From an uncultured Prevotellaceae bacterium (lineage in GTDB: Bacteria > Bacteroidota > Bacteroidia > Bacteroidales > Bacteroidaceae), in contig CAMHIM010000010.1 in assembly GCA_946185225.1 (NCBI GenBank), positions 1 through 33,095 on the forward strand: a stretch of DNA of 33,095 bases, written 5' to 3'. Positions 25,506 through 33,095 of the stretch are shown in pieces. The notes below the pieces were generated by a model. It ran no database searches. It saw only the letters and a program-made list of their open reading frames with translations, and was not told the origin of the DNA. Each line of letters starts with the position of its first letter. Within the stretch, counting starts at the first letter, position 1. Both the position numbers and the translations under genes were made by a program.

Positions 25506-26597
25506 ATGAAAAAAATTGCCCTTATTACCGGCATCACCGGACAGGACGGCTCCTACCTTGCCGAATTCCTGCTTGAGAAAGGTTATGACGTACACGGCAC
25601 CATACGCCGTTCCTCCGTTGACTTCCGTGAGCGCATTGCACACCTGGAAGGCATACCAAACTTCCACCTCCACTATGCCGACATGGGAGACTCCATGAGC
25701 ATCCTCGGTGTCATCGGAAAGGTACGCCCCACCGAGATATACAACCTGGCAGCACAAAGCCATGTACAGGTATCATTCGACTCCCCCGAGTTCACAGCCG
25801 ATGTGGACGCCGTAGGAGTACTGCGCATCTTGGAGGCTGTACGACAGCTGGGACTCTCGGACCAATGTCGCATATATCAGGCTTCCACCTCTGAGTTGTA
25901 CGGAAAGGTGGAGGAAGTGCCACAGAACGAGAACACGCCTTTCCACCCCTACTCTCCCTATGCCGTTGCAAAACAATACGGGTTCTGGATTGTAAAAGAG
26001 TACCGCGAGGCATACAATATGTACTGCTGCTCAGGCATTCTATTCAATCACGAGAGCGAACGCCGCGGCGAGACTTTTGTCACGCGGAAAATAACCCTTG
26101 CCGCTGCACGCATCAAACAGGGAAAGCAGGAAAAGCTATATCTGGGAAACCTCGGATCGCTCCGCGACTGGGGATATGCAAAAGACTATGTAGAGTGCAT
26201 GTGGCTCATTTTACAACAGGAGAAGCCCGAGGACTTCGTCATTGCCACCGGTGTACAGCACTCCGTGCGCGAGTTCTGCTATTATGCCTTCAAGCATGTA
26301 GGCATTGAGCTGGAGTTCGTCGGCAAAGGCGCTGACGAGAAAGGCATTGACAAGGCAACAGGAAAGGTGCTCGTCGAGGTAAGTCCTGACTTCTACCGCC
26401 CAACCGATGTCGTCAACCTGTGGGGCGACCCAACCAAGGCTAAGGCAAAACTGGGATGGAACCCGAACAAGACATCATTCGAGGATCTGGTGAAAATCAT
26501 GGTAGATGCAGACATGGCAAAAGTCGCCGCTGAGGGGGCTGCTGCCAAGGTACGCACCAACCTGGCCGAGTATCTTGAGAAAGGCATTGTCAAATGA
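25506..26597 (+). CDS. gmd: GDP-mannose 4,6-dehydratase
   Basis: Short-chain dehydrogenase/reductase enzyme that dehydrates GDP-mannose to GDP-4-keto-6-deoxymannose. The 363-residue protein has the NAD(P) motif [15 protein letters not shown], the RRSS cofactor loop, the active-site QASTSELYG followed by [11 protein letters not shown] (Tyr and Lys of the SDR triad) and [16 protein letters not shown] for substrate binding. It overlaps fcl by 4 bp (ATGA), so the two pathway steps are translationally coupled. Confidence 0.97.
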   Translation: MKKIALITGITGQDGSYLAEFLLEKGYDVHGTIRRSSVDFRERIAHLEGIPNFHLHYADMGDSMSILGVIGKVRPTEIYNLAAQSHVQVSFDSPEFTADVDAVGVLRILEAVRQLGLSDQCRIYQASTSELYGKVEEVPQNENTPFHPYSPYAVAKQYGFWIVKEYREAYNMYCCSGILFNHESERRGETFVTRKITLAAARIKQGKQEKLYLGNLGSLRDWGYAKDYVECMWLILQQEKPEDFVIATGVQHSVREFCYYAFKHVGIELEFVGKGADEKGIDKATGKVLVEVSPDFYRPTDVVNLWGDPTKAKAKLGWNPNKTSFEDLVKIMVDADMAKVAAEGAAAKVRTNLAEYLEKGIVK

Positions 26598-27772
26598 ATA
26601 CATTAAGGAAAGATAGCAAGATCTACGTGGCGGGCCACAATGGATTGGTGGGCAGTGCCATTTGGAATAACCTCAAGCAGCGAGGCTATCATAATCTCGT
26701 GGGGCGCAGCCACAGGGAACTGGACCTCACAGATCAGAACCAGGTCAAGGCGTTCTTTGACCAAGAGCAGCCCGATGCGGTAGTGCTGGCGGCAGCCTTT
26801 GTGGGCGGCATCATGGCCAATATGCTCTACCGTGCCGACTTCATCATGATGAACATGAAGATTCAGTGCAACGTCATCAGCGAGGCCTATGCCCATGGCG
26901 TCAAGAAACTGCTGTTCCTTGGCTCCACCTGTATCTATCCCAAGAACGCGCCTCAGCCTATGAAAGAGGATTGTCTGCTTACCAGCCCGCTGGAGTACAC
27001 CAACGAAGAGTACGCTATTGCCAAGATTGCCGGCCTGAAGATGTGCGAGAGCTACAATCTGCAGTACGGCACCAACTACATTGCCGTGATGCCCACCAAC
27101 CTCTATGGTCCCAATGACAATTTCCATTTGGAGAATAGCCACGTCATGCCCGCCATGATGCGCAAGGTCTATCTGGCCAAGCTGCTTCATGATGGTGCAT
27201 GGGACAAGATTGCAACTGACCTTAATAAGCGCCCCGTCGAAAGCGTCACGGGCACCGCCACCCGCGAGGACATTCTCAAGGTATTGGCCAAGTACGGCAT
27301 CCACGACAACCGTGTGGTGCTGTGGGGCACAGGCCGTCCGCTCCGCGAGTTCCTCTGGAGTGAGGACATGGCCGATGCCTCCGTACACGTACTGCTCAAT
27401 GTCAACTTTAGCGATATAATAGGTATAGAGAAATACAGTTCCGTGCATTATGGTGCCAGCACCGATGGAGCCGTCGACCGCAACCACAGTACCGGTCGTG
27501 GCGGCTACATCCCCAGCCTGGGCGAGATCCGCAACTGCCATATCAATGTGGGCACCGGCAAGGAACTCACCATCCGTCAACTCTCTGAACTCGTTGTCAA
27601 GGCTGTTGGATTTGAAGGTGTAGTTGAGTTTGACGTCTCTAAGCCCGATGGCACAATGCGAAAGCTTATCGACGTTTCTAAACTCCATTCGCTTGGATGG
27701 ACACACAAAGTAGAAATTGAGGATGGCGTTAAAAAACTCTTCGACTGGTATCAGGAGAGCCTTCAGAAATAA
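26594..27772 (+). CDS. fcl: GDP-L-fucose synthase
   Basis: Epimerase/reductase completing GDP-L-fucose. The 392-residue protein has the NADP motif [11 protein letters not shown], the catalytic GSTCIYP and [15 protein letters not shown] (SDR Tyr/Lys), and the substrate segment [12 protein letters not shown]. It is about 70 residues longer than the E. coli enzyme, with added segments around 205-240 and 278-315; longer forms of this kind are found in Bacteroidales. The stop codon lies inside the left arm of the following terminator. GDP-fucose feeds capsule and protein glycosylation in this order. Confidence 0.95.
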   Translation: MNTLRKDSKIYVAGHNGLVGSAIWNNLKQRGYHNLVGRSHRELDLTDQNQVKAFFDQEQPDAVVLAAAFVGGIMANMLYRADFIMMNMKIQCNVISEAYAHGVKKLLFLGSTCIYPKNAPQPMKEDCLLTSPLEYTNEEYAIAKIAGLKMCESYNLQYGTNYIAVMPTNLYGPNDNFHLENSHVMPAMMRKVYLAKLLHDGAWDKIATDLNKRPVESVTGTATREDILKVLAKYGIHDNRVVLWGTGRPLREFLWSEDMADASVHVLLNVNFSDIIGIEKYSSVHYGASTDGAVDRNHSTGRGGYIPSLGEIRNCHINVGTGKELTIRQLSELVVKAVGFEGVVEFDVSKPDGTMRKLIDVSKLHSLGWTHKVEIEDGVKKLFDWYQESLQK

Positions 27773-27805
27773 AGAAGCCCGCAGGTTTTGCGGGCTTCTT
27801 TATTT
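27767..27805. terminator. Bidirectional terminator between fcl and xylB
   Basis: Arms 27767-27782 and 27790-27805 form a perfect 16-bp stem with a 7-nt loop (AGGTTTT). The core is GC-rich and the outer stem is A/T, so each strand ends in a T-rich tract. It contains the fcl stop (27770-27772) and ends 2 bp before the xylB stop, serving both convergent genes. Confidence 0.92.
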
Positions 27806-27806
27806 T

Positions 27807-29297
27807 TCAAATGTTCTTCAGAAGTTTCTCCTTCCAGTTCTCGTAGGCACTGCGATAAGCCGTTTGCTGCTGTGCGTCTGGTTCTATGACCTGAAGCTTG
27901 TCTAATGTAGCAAAGGCTTCCTTGTTGTCCTTATAGATACCGACACCAATACCAGCACCCTTTGCGGCACCGACGGAGCCGTCAGTATCATATAACTCAA
28001 TAGTTGCTCCACTAACACCAGCTAACGTCTCACGGAACAGAGGGCTCAAGAACATATTAGCCTTTCCGGCATGAATCTTCCGGATGTCCATACCCATCTG
28101 CTGCATGATTTCCATGCCGTAGCAAAAGGAGAAAACGATACCCTCTTGGGCTGCACGTACAAGATGAGCCCTATTGTGCTTGTTGAAATTCAGTCCACTG
28201 ATAGAACAGCCAATCTCCTTATTCTCCAAGACACGTTCAGCGCCATTGCCAAAGGGTATAATGGTCACACCCTCGCTCCCAATGGGGACTGTGGCTGCCA
28301 GGTCGTTCATCTCTGCATAAGAGACATCCGGCGTAATATTACGATGAACCCACGCATTGAGGATACCCGTACCATTAATACATAACAGGACACCAAGACG
28401 GGTATTATCCTGCGTGTGGTTGACGTGAGCAAACGTGTTCACACGCGACTTCTTGTCATAGTTCACCTCACCAAGAACACCATAGACAACACCGGAGGTT
28501 CCTGCCGTCGAGGCTATCTCGCCCGGTTCAAAGACATTCAGCGACAAAGCATTGTTTGGCTGGTCACCGCCACGATAGGTAATCGGAGTCCCCTTCTTCA
28601 ACCCCAGTTCTTCCGCCGCCTCTGCCGACACCTCGCTCTGTACGGAGAAAGAAGGAACGATGTCACTGATGAGCGATTCGTCAATACCATAATAATTAAG
28701 CAGAAAGTCGGCAACCTTGTTCTTTTTGAAATCCCAGAACATACCCTCCGAGAGTCCACTAACAGTCGTGTTAACAGTACCGCTCAGACGCATAGCTAGA
28801 TAGTCGCCGGGTAGCATCACCTTGTAAATTTTCCCATAAACAGAAGGCTCATTCTCCTTCACCCATGCGAGTTTGGCAGCCGTAAAGTTTCCGGGAGAGT
28901 TGAGCAGGTGGCTCAGACACATCTCCTCCCCCAGGTCTTTGAAGGCTTTCTCACCATAAGGGACTGCACGGGAGTCACACCAAATAATAGAAGGACGCAA
29001 CGGCTGCAGATTCTTGTCAACACACACAAGACCATGCATCTGATACGAGATACCTATAGCCTTAATCTCCTCGCCCACGACATTAGCATCTGCCATGATT
29101 TTCTTCAACGACATTTTTGCATACTCCCACCAAGAATTAGGGTCCTGCTCGGCCCATCCGGCCTTGACAGCCATAATGGGAGCTTCCTTTTCGGGATAGA
29201 ACGCTGATGCCACACACTTTCCGTTGTCAGCATTTACCAACGATGCCTTTACAGACGAACTGCCGACATCAAAACCTAATAGATAACGATTTGCCAT
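27807..29297 (-). CDS. xylB: Xylulokinase (FGGY family)
   Basis: Phosphorylates D-xylulose to xylulose-5-phosphate, feeding xylose into the pentose phosphate pathway. The 496-residue protein has the ATPase-fold start LLGFDVGSSSVKASLV, the ISYQMHGLVCVD substrate motif typical of XylB, the catalytic aspartate region YRGGDQPNNAL, STAGTSGVVYG and a late GAAKGAGIGVG phosphate loop. No xylA, transporter or regulator is adjacent in the window. Another FGGY substrate is possible, but the QMHGLV motif favours xylulose. No clear -7 box was found upstream. Confidence 0.88.
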   Translation of the reverse strand: MANRYLLGFDVGSSSVKASLVNADNGKCVASAFYPEKEAPIMAVKAGWAEQDPNSWWEYAKMSLKKIMADANVVGEEIKAIGISYQMHGLVCVDKNLQPLRPSIIWCDSRAVPYGEKAFKDLGEEMCLSHLLNSPGNFTAAKLAWVKENEPSVYGKIYKVMLPGDYLAMRLSGTVNTTVSGLSEGMFWDFKKNKVADFLLNYYGIDESLISDIVPSFSVQSEVSAEAAEELGLKKGTPITYRGGDQPNNALSLNVFEPGEIASTAGTSGVVYGVLGEVNYDKKSRVNTFAHVNHTQDNTRLGVLLCINGTGILNAWVHRNITPDVSYAEMNDLAATVPIGSEGVTIIPFGNGAERVLENKEIGCSISGLNFNKHNRAHLVRAAQEGIVFSFCYGMEIMQQMGMDIRKIHAGKANMFLSPLFRETLAGVSGATIELYDTDGSVGAAKGAGIGVGIYKDNKEAFATLDKLQVIEPDAQQQTAYRSAYENWKEKLLKNI

Positions 29298-29337
29298 AAC
29301 TCTTAAATATCTGTTTTTGAAATTCTTTGTAGTTCTA

Positions 29338-29348
29338 CTTAATTTAAG
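29338..29348. promoter_or_regulatory. Small palindrome upstream of xylB
   Basis: CTTAA, a central T, TTAAG: a perfect 11-bp palindrome about 41 bp before the xylB start, in an AT-rich stretch. It could be an operator half or chance in AT-rich DNA. Confidence 0.2.
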
Positions 29349-29428
29349 ATACGATTATAACCATAAAAATCCCTAAAAATTATTCAATACAAAAAAAAAT
29401 CACCCTCTTGGAACAATTTTTACCATAT

Positions 29429-29462
29429 TTTGAACACTATTCATTTTTTTTTTTTACCTTTG
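29429..29462 (+). promoter_or_regulatory. Promoter of the polysaccharide locus, with a T12 tract in the spacer
   Basis: TACCTTTG at 29455-29462 is an exact -7 box, with TTTG at 29429-29432 upstream. The spacer is 22 bp, slightly over the usual 19-21, and contains a run of 12 T (29444-29455). Two GAACA pentamers, 21 bp apart (29411 and 29432), lie at and upstream of the -33. The predicted leader is about 37 nt. Confidence 0.65.
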
Positions 29463-29503
29463 CACTTTAGAATAACATAAAATCCACAATCCTGTTCATT
29501 AGC

Positions 29504-29872
29504 ATGAAGAAGAAAATATTGATTTTGGATGACAAAGAGACCATCGCAAAGGTTCTCTCCATCTATCTCATGAGCGATTATGACGTACAATGGCTTCCCG
29601 ACGGGCTCCAAGGAGTGAAATGGCTACAGTCAGGCAACACCCCAGACCTTATCATATCTGACATACGCATGCCAGGCATGCGCGGTGACGACTTTCTGGA
29701 ATGGATTAAGCAAAATGAGCTGTTCCGCCACATCCCTGTCATCATGCTTTCCAGCGAGGACTCTACAAGCGAGCGCATTAGGCTGCTGGAAATTGGTGCG
29801 GAAGACTATATCGTCAAGCCATTCAACCCGATGGAACTAAAAATTCGAGTAAAGAAGATTCTCCCCAACTAA
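29504..29872 (+). CDS. Receiver-only response regulator
   Basis: A 122-residue CheY-like receiver with no output domain. The phosphorylation aspartate is D53 (SDIRMPGMRG), with the acidic pair D9-D10, the switch serine at S83/S84 in MLSSEDS, and K105 in IVKPFNP. No histidine kinase gene is adjacent. It is followed 21 bp later by a protein with its own receiver-like N-terminal domain fused to a sugar transferase, so it may act through protein-protein contact in controlling polysaccharide initiation. Confidence 0.9.
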   Translation: MKKKILILDDKETIAKVLSIYLMSDYDVQWLPDGLQGVKWLQSGNTPDLIISDIRMPGMRGDDFLEWIKQNELFRHIPVIMLSSEDSTSERIRLLEIGAEDYIVKPFNPMELKIRVKKILPN

Positions 29873-29893
29873 TATAAACAATAAGGTGTAATC

Positions 29894-31102
29894 ATGATAG
29901 GTATCGTATATTTAGGAACTAATCCTCTGACAGAAGAACGTCTTAAATATATACCTGGCAGACTCGTCAAATTCACCAAGAACTACAAAGACGCAGCTGC
30001 CGCATGTGCTCCTCGTGTACACAACGAGCATTTTATCGTATTCTTTGAGAAGAACGTTCGTTCAGAGGATATTACAGCTATTACTTATCTTCACAAGACC
30101 TGTAAGAACGTATACATTATCCTGCTGACGACCCCGCTTACAAACGAAGAACGTCTAATATACCAAAAATGCGGCATCAACGACACGCTTGACATTGTGG
30201 CCTCGGTAACGGATATGAACAAGAAGATTCAGTTCATATCTGACCGTGAAGGTGTGCTTTTTGAGGACATTGCTCCCAAACACAAGATTCTACGTTTCAA
30301 AATTCCTGTATGGAAAAGGCTCTTCGACATCGTATTCTCCCTGGCAGCTATCATTCTCTTGTCTCCAATCTTCATTCTGACGGCTATCGCCATTAGAATA
30401 GAGAGTCCTGGTCCAGTACTATTCAAGTCTAAACGTGTCGGCACAAATTACACCATTTTTGACTTTCTGAAGTTCCGTTCCATGTATGTTGACGCAGAAA
30501 AGCGTCTGAAGGAAGTCAGCCAGAGTGCAGGAAATCAGTATGCAGACAAGGTGGAAGAAGAAGAGGAAAAGCATATCATTACAGCTCCCTTAGGAGACGA
30601 GGCAGAACTGGAAATGATGGACACCGGAATAGAGTCGGACATGATGATCAGCGACGATGAGGTTATGCTTGTAGGCGACGACTTTGTGGTAGCAGAGAGC
30701 GACTTTAACAAACAGAAGGAAGAGGACATCAGCAACGCCTTCGTAAAAATTGAAAACGACCCTCGCGTCACTAAGGTTGGACGCTTTATTCGGAAATACA
30801 GCATTGACGAACTGCCACAGTTGTTCAATATTTTGAAAGGCGACATGTCCATCGTCGGTAACCGTCCCCTCCCACTTTACGAGGCAGAGAAACTGACAGC
30901 AGACTCCAGCATTGACCGCTTTATGGCCCCTGCAGGTCTGACTGGTCTCTGGCAGGTTGAGGAGCGAGGAAAAGGCGGTGCAATGTCGGCAGAAGAACGC
31001 AAACAGTTAGATATCAGATACGGGCAGACCTACAACTTCGTCTTGGATATGAAAATCATATTCAGAACACTGACCGCTTTTATTCAAAAGGAAAACGTAT
31101 AA
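29894..31102 (+). CDS. Receiver-like domain fused to a polyprenyl-phosphate sugar transferase
   Basis: A 402-residue protein. Residues about 1-120 resemble a receiver fold without the phosphorylation site: the aspartate strand position reads FIVFFEKN, followed by YIILLTTPLTNEERLIYQKCG, similar in layout to the switch-threonine strand. Residues about 143-168 are one hydrophobic segment (LFDIVFSLAAIILLSPIFIL). Residues about 170-402 are the bacterial sugar transferase domain of the WcaJ/PglC type, with KFRSM (193-197), NDPRVTKVGRFIRK, catalytic D305-E306 in SIDELPQL, and VGNRP. An acidic insert of about 65 extra residues (about 215-282) separates FRSM from NDPR. It would transfer a sugar-1-phosphate to undecaprenyl phosphate. 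It lacks the four-helix N-terminal membrane part of WcaJ. Confidence 0.82.
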   Translation: MIGIVYLGTNPLTEERLKYIPGRLVKFTKNYKDAAAACAPRVHNEHFIVFFEKNVRSEDITAITYLHKTCKNVYIILLTTPLTNEERLIYQKCGINDTLDIVASVTDMNKKIQFISDREGVLFEDIAPKHKILRFKIPVWKRLFDIVFSLAAIILLSPIFILTAIAIRIESPGPVLFKSKRVGTNYTIFDFLKFRSMYVDAEKRLKEVSQSAGNQYADKVEEEEEKHIITAPLGDEAELEMMDTGIESDMMISDDEVMLVGDDFVVAESDFNKQKEEDISNAFVKIENDPRVTKVGRFIRKYSIDELPQLFNILKGDMSIVGNRPLPLYEAEKLTADSSIDRFMAPAGLTGLWQVEERGKGGAMSAEERKQLDIRYGQTYNFVLDMKIIFRTLTAFIQKENV

Positions 31103-31129
31103 CCAAACCAATCTTTCCCACCCAAAGAG

Positions 31130-32086
31130 ATGAACAACATGAGGAATTTATTCATAGCGTTGGCTATTGCAGGAGGCAGTTCTAGTGCGTTTGCTCAATT
31201 CAACGAGAGCGGCATCAATGCAGGTTTTTTTGACTCCAGCAACGAGAAAACCATTAACTTTTCGGAGTTCCACCTTCCTCCGCTCTCTATTCTCTTCGAT
31301 AATGCAAAAACAACGCCAAAGATGCTATCGTTGGCAAAGGCACAACAGATAGCAGAAGCCGAGGTCGCCAAGCAAAAGCGTCACATATTCTCTTACATCC
31401 ATGGACACGCCAGCTACAGCTATGGCAAATCCGACATGTGGGGTCAAGGATCAACCACCTATTCACCCATCCTCATGCAATATCAAGGGGCGGAGCAGAG
31501 TTATTGGAATGTAGGCGTAAATCTTGCCGTCCCCTTGGAAGACATCTTAGACTTAGGAGCAGCAGTAAAACGCAAGAAGCTGGAGGTTGACCAAGCACAA
31601 ATTAGCCGAGACATGGCCTATGACGAGTTAAAACTACAAATAGCAGCTCTATATGTCAAGATTACAAACAGTTTAGTAACCTTGAAAACTGTCAGCGAAG
31701 GAGCTGCCGCATATCAAGGTGCCGGTGCTTTGAATCTAGAGGACTTCCACAATGGAAACATGGAAATACAGGACTATGCAGGAACAAAACTGCATGAGGC
31801 CAGCCTTGTTGAGAAATACGAGAGTCTACAGACCGAAATTACGACAAATATTCTTACGCTGGAGATACTGTCTCATACACCAATCCTAACAAACACGACA
31901 ACGGAAATGATGATTGATGGTGAAATGCACAAGTCTCCCAAGCAGATTGCCAAAGAAAATAAAGCCGTTGAAAAGCGTATCAAGAAAGCAGCAGAAGATG
32001 AAGAAAAAATGCTGAAAGAAATAGAGAAGAAAGAAGCAAAAGCTGCCAAAGAAGAAGAAAAGGCCGCCAAGAAAGAGAAGAAATAA
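31130..32086 (+). CDS. Short TolC-like outer-membrane protein
   Basis: A 318-residue exported protein. The signal peptide is about MRNLFIALAIAGGSSSAFA; a second ATG at 31139 would give the same mature protein and is equally likely as the start. Residues about 55-260 resemble a single TolC-type repeat: LSLAKAQQIAEAEVAKQKR helix, then YWNVGVNLAVPLEDILDLGAAVKRKKLEVDQAQISRD (split here in sense into strand and helix), and long helices. Only one of the two repeats is present. The last 60 residues are a Lys/Glu/Ala-rich tail. It is likely an envelope export component for the polysaccharide, since a Wzz-type gene follows. Confidence 0.6.
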   Translation: MNNMRNLFIALAIAGGSSSAFAQFNESGINAGFFDSSNEKTINFSEFHLPPLSILFDNAKTTPKMLSLAKAQQIAEAEVAKQKRHIFSYIHGHASYSYGKSDMWGQGSTTYSPILMQYQGAEQSYWNVGVNLAVPLEDILDLGAAVKRKKLEVDQAQISRDMAYDELKLQIAALYVKITNSLVTLKTVSEGAAAYQGAGALNLEDFHNGNMEIQDYAGTKLHEASLVEKYESLQTEITTNILTLEILSHTPILTNTTTEMMIDGEMHKSPKQIAKENKAVEKRIKKAAEDEEKMLKEIEKKEAKAAKEEEKAAKKEKK

Positions 32087-32127
32087 CAGACAAGTAACAA
32101 AATAACAATCAATAAAACAATACGACT

Positions 32128-33095
32128 ATGGATTTATTCAGATATATTGTCAGGTTTCTTTACAAGATTCGCTGGTACTTAGTAATTCTTCCATTGATTG
32201 CATTGGTTGTAGCCTGGTTTATGACACGTCATATGGAACGGGTCTATGACACCAGCACTACCATCTATACTGGTATGATTACCGGCTACAACATTGAAGG
32301 CGGTTCTGGTATAGCCGGTGGCAATTCCCAAACCAACATGACAAACCTCATGCTGATTATCACAACAGATAATACTATTCATGAGGTTGCCCTTCGTCTG
32401 TTTGCCCGCTGCATGATGTACGGCAGTACCAGTAAAGATAACAACTATATCTCGGCAGAACACTTCCGCAACCTGTATAACAGCGTTCCAGCAGATGTAA
32501 AGGGCCTTATCAACCAGAACAACGAGTCAGTCACTTATGCAAACCTCAAAGCATATGAAAGACCGTCACAGGACAACTACCTCTTTGGGCTACTGAACTA
32601 TCATCCCTATTTTGGCATTAACAATATTACGAGCCGTTTAAAAGTTCTTCAACTCCAAAAAAGTGACATTATCAACATCGGCTATTCTGCTAACGATGCT
32701 GGTATTGCCTACAATACGCTGGACATTCTGAACGACGTCTTTGCCCGCCAATATCAGCAGCTTCGTTATGGTGAAACCAATAATGTTATCAAGTTTTTCG
32801 AAAAAGAAGTTGCCCGCCTCTACCGCAGTCTGACTGGTGCAGAGGACGACTTGATTCGCTATAACGTCAGCAAGCGCATTATCAATTATGGTGAACAAAC
32901 CAAAGTAGTTGCAGCCTTAGATGCTGATCAACAGAGGTCAGACAACTCACAACTGATGAACTATACCACGACAAAAGCTCTCATGGACTATTTGGAGCGT
33001 CAGTTGGGCAACCGTGCAAAAATTATCAGAGCGAATAAAGAGTTTACAAATCAGATAACAGATATTTCCAGAATACAGTCGCGTATATCAAACCT
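32128..33095 (+). CDS. Wzz-type polysaccharide chain-length/export protein (partial, runs off window)
   Basis: The frame opens with ATG at 32128 and stays open to the window end, giving 322 residues without a stop. A transmembrane segment lies near the N-terminus (about 15-31, WYLVILPLIALVVAWF), followed by a periplasmic region with VYDTSTTIYTGMITGYNIE and long helical stretches, as in polysaccharide co-polymerases (Wzz/ExoP-like). A second transmembrane segment and any tyrosine kinase domain would lie beyond the window. It follows the TolC-like gene by 41 bp and is the last gene of the visible polysaccharide locus. Confidence 0.8.
   Translation, partial: MDLFRYIVRFLYKIRWYLVILPLIALVVAWFMTRHMERVYDTSTTIYTGMITGYNIEGGSGIAGGNSQTNMTNLMLIITTDNTIHEVALRLFARCMMYGSTSKDNNYISAEHFRNLYNSVPADVKGLINQNNESVTYANLKAYERPSQDNYLFGLLNYHPYFGINNITSRLKVLQLQKSDIINIGYSANDAGIAYNTLDILNDVFARQYQQLRYGETNNVIKFFEKEVARLYRSLTGAEDDLIRYNVSKRIINYGEQTKVVAALDADQQRSDNSQLMNYTTTKALMDYLERQLGNRAKIIRANKEFTNQITDISRIQSRISN

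Noticed and set aside
26603..27706. 367-codon minus-strand open frame opposite fcl
   Set aside because: Antisense shadow of a complete GDP-fucose synthase; no family features.
26594..27772. fcl as a frameshifted or fused gene because it is about 70 residues longer than the E. coli enzyme
   Set aside because: The frame is intact, all motifs are present in order, and longer forms are familiar in Bacteroidales.
31976..32086. Lys/Glu/Ala-rich tail as a separate gene or sequencing error
   Set aside because: It is in frame with the upstream protein and ends in a normal stop; simple charged tails are common.

Overview
The window reads as a chromosomal segment of a member of the Bacteroidales, most like a moderately high-GC Prevotellaceae (Prevotella-type) genome. 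Three things support this. Protein sequences such as HtpG, the methionine aminopeptidase with its N-terminal extension, and the class III fructose-bisphosphatase have a Bacteroidales character. Shine-Dalgarno sequences are nearly absent. The promoters have the Bacteroidetes form, TTTG then about 20 bp then TAnnTTTG, and several good matches are present. No tRNA, rRNA, IS element, phage gene or CRISPR array was seen. Family assignments come from reading the proteins by eye, not from a search.

Layout. (1) 14-889: map, minus strand. (2) 890-1500: gene-free region with a 22-bp-period repeat, then htpG (1501-3555), ending in a hairpin terminator whose loop carries the -33 element of the next promoter. 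(3) 3684-17577: about 14 kb on the plus strand with very small gaps or overlaps: purU, hisH, hisA, hisF, hisIE, an ftsE-like ATPase, lysC, lysA, two degenerate glycosyltransferase-like genes, class III fbp, recN and a pseudoprotease/TPR protein. I see one clear promoter, at its head. (4) Convergent dnaB (minus) and divergent ispE (plus) share an 87-bp intergenic region with back-to-back promoters and a perfect 17-bp palindrome between them. (5) 20086-20559: gene-free in protein terms, but with a minus-strand promoter and a minus-strand terminator about 65 bp apart, predicting a small RNA of about 95 nt; the promoter spacer holds a perfect TTGAT-N4-ATCAA (FNR/CRP-type) box. (6) glnS, a TPR protein and a DedA protein in one tight operon. 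(7) manC-gmd-fcl, a complete GDP-mannose to GDP-L-fucose module, closed by a bidirectional terminator shared with convergent xylB. (8) 29504 to the window end: the start of an exopolysaccharide locus with a receiver-only response regulator, an unusual receiver-like/sugar-transferase fusion, a short TolC-like protein and a Wzz-type protein that runs off the end.

How the genes work together. The his genes encode the second half of histidine synthesis; lysC and lysA feed the aspartate/lysine branch. manC, gmd and fcl make GDP-fucose, used in Bacteroidales for capsule and protein glycans, and the last genes would start and export a polysaccharide. The strongest candidates for something undescribed are the predicted sRNA with its FNR-like box, the receiver-like/sugar-transferase fusion with a T12 tract in its promoter, the pair of glycosyltransferase relatives that have lost key parts, and the pseudoprotease/TPR protein.
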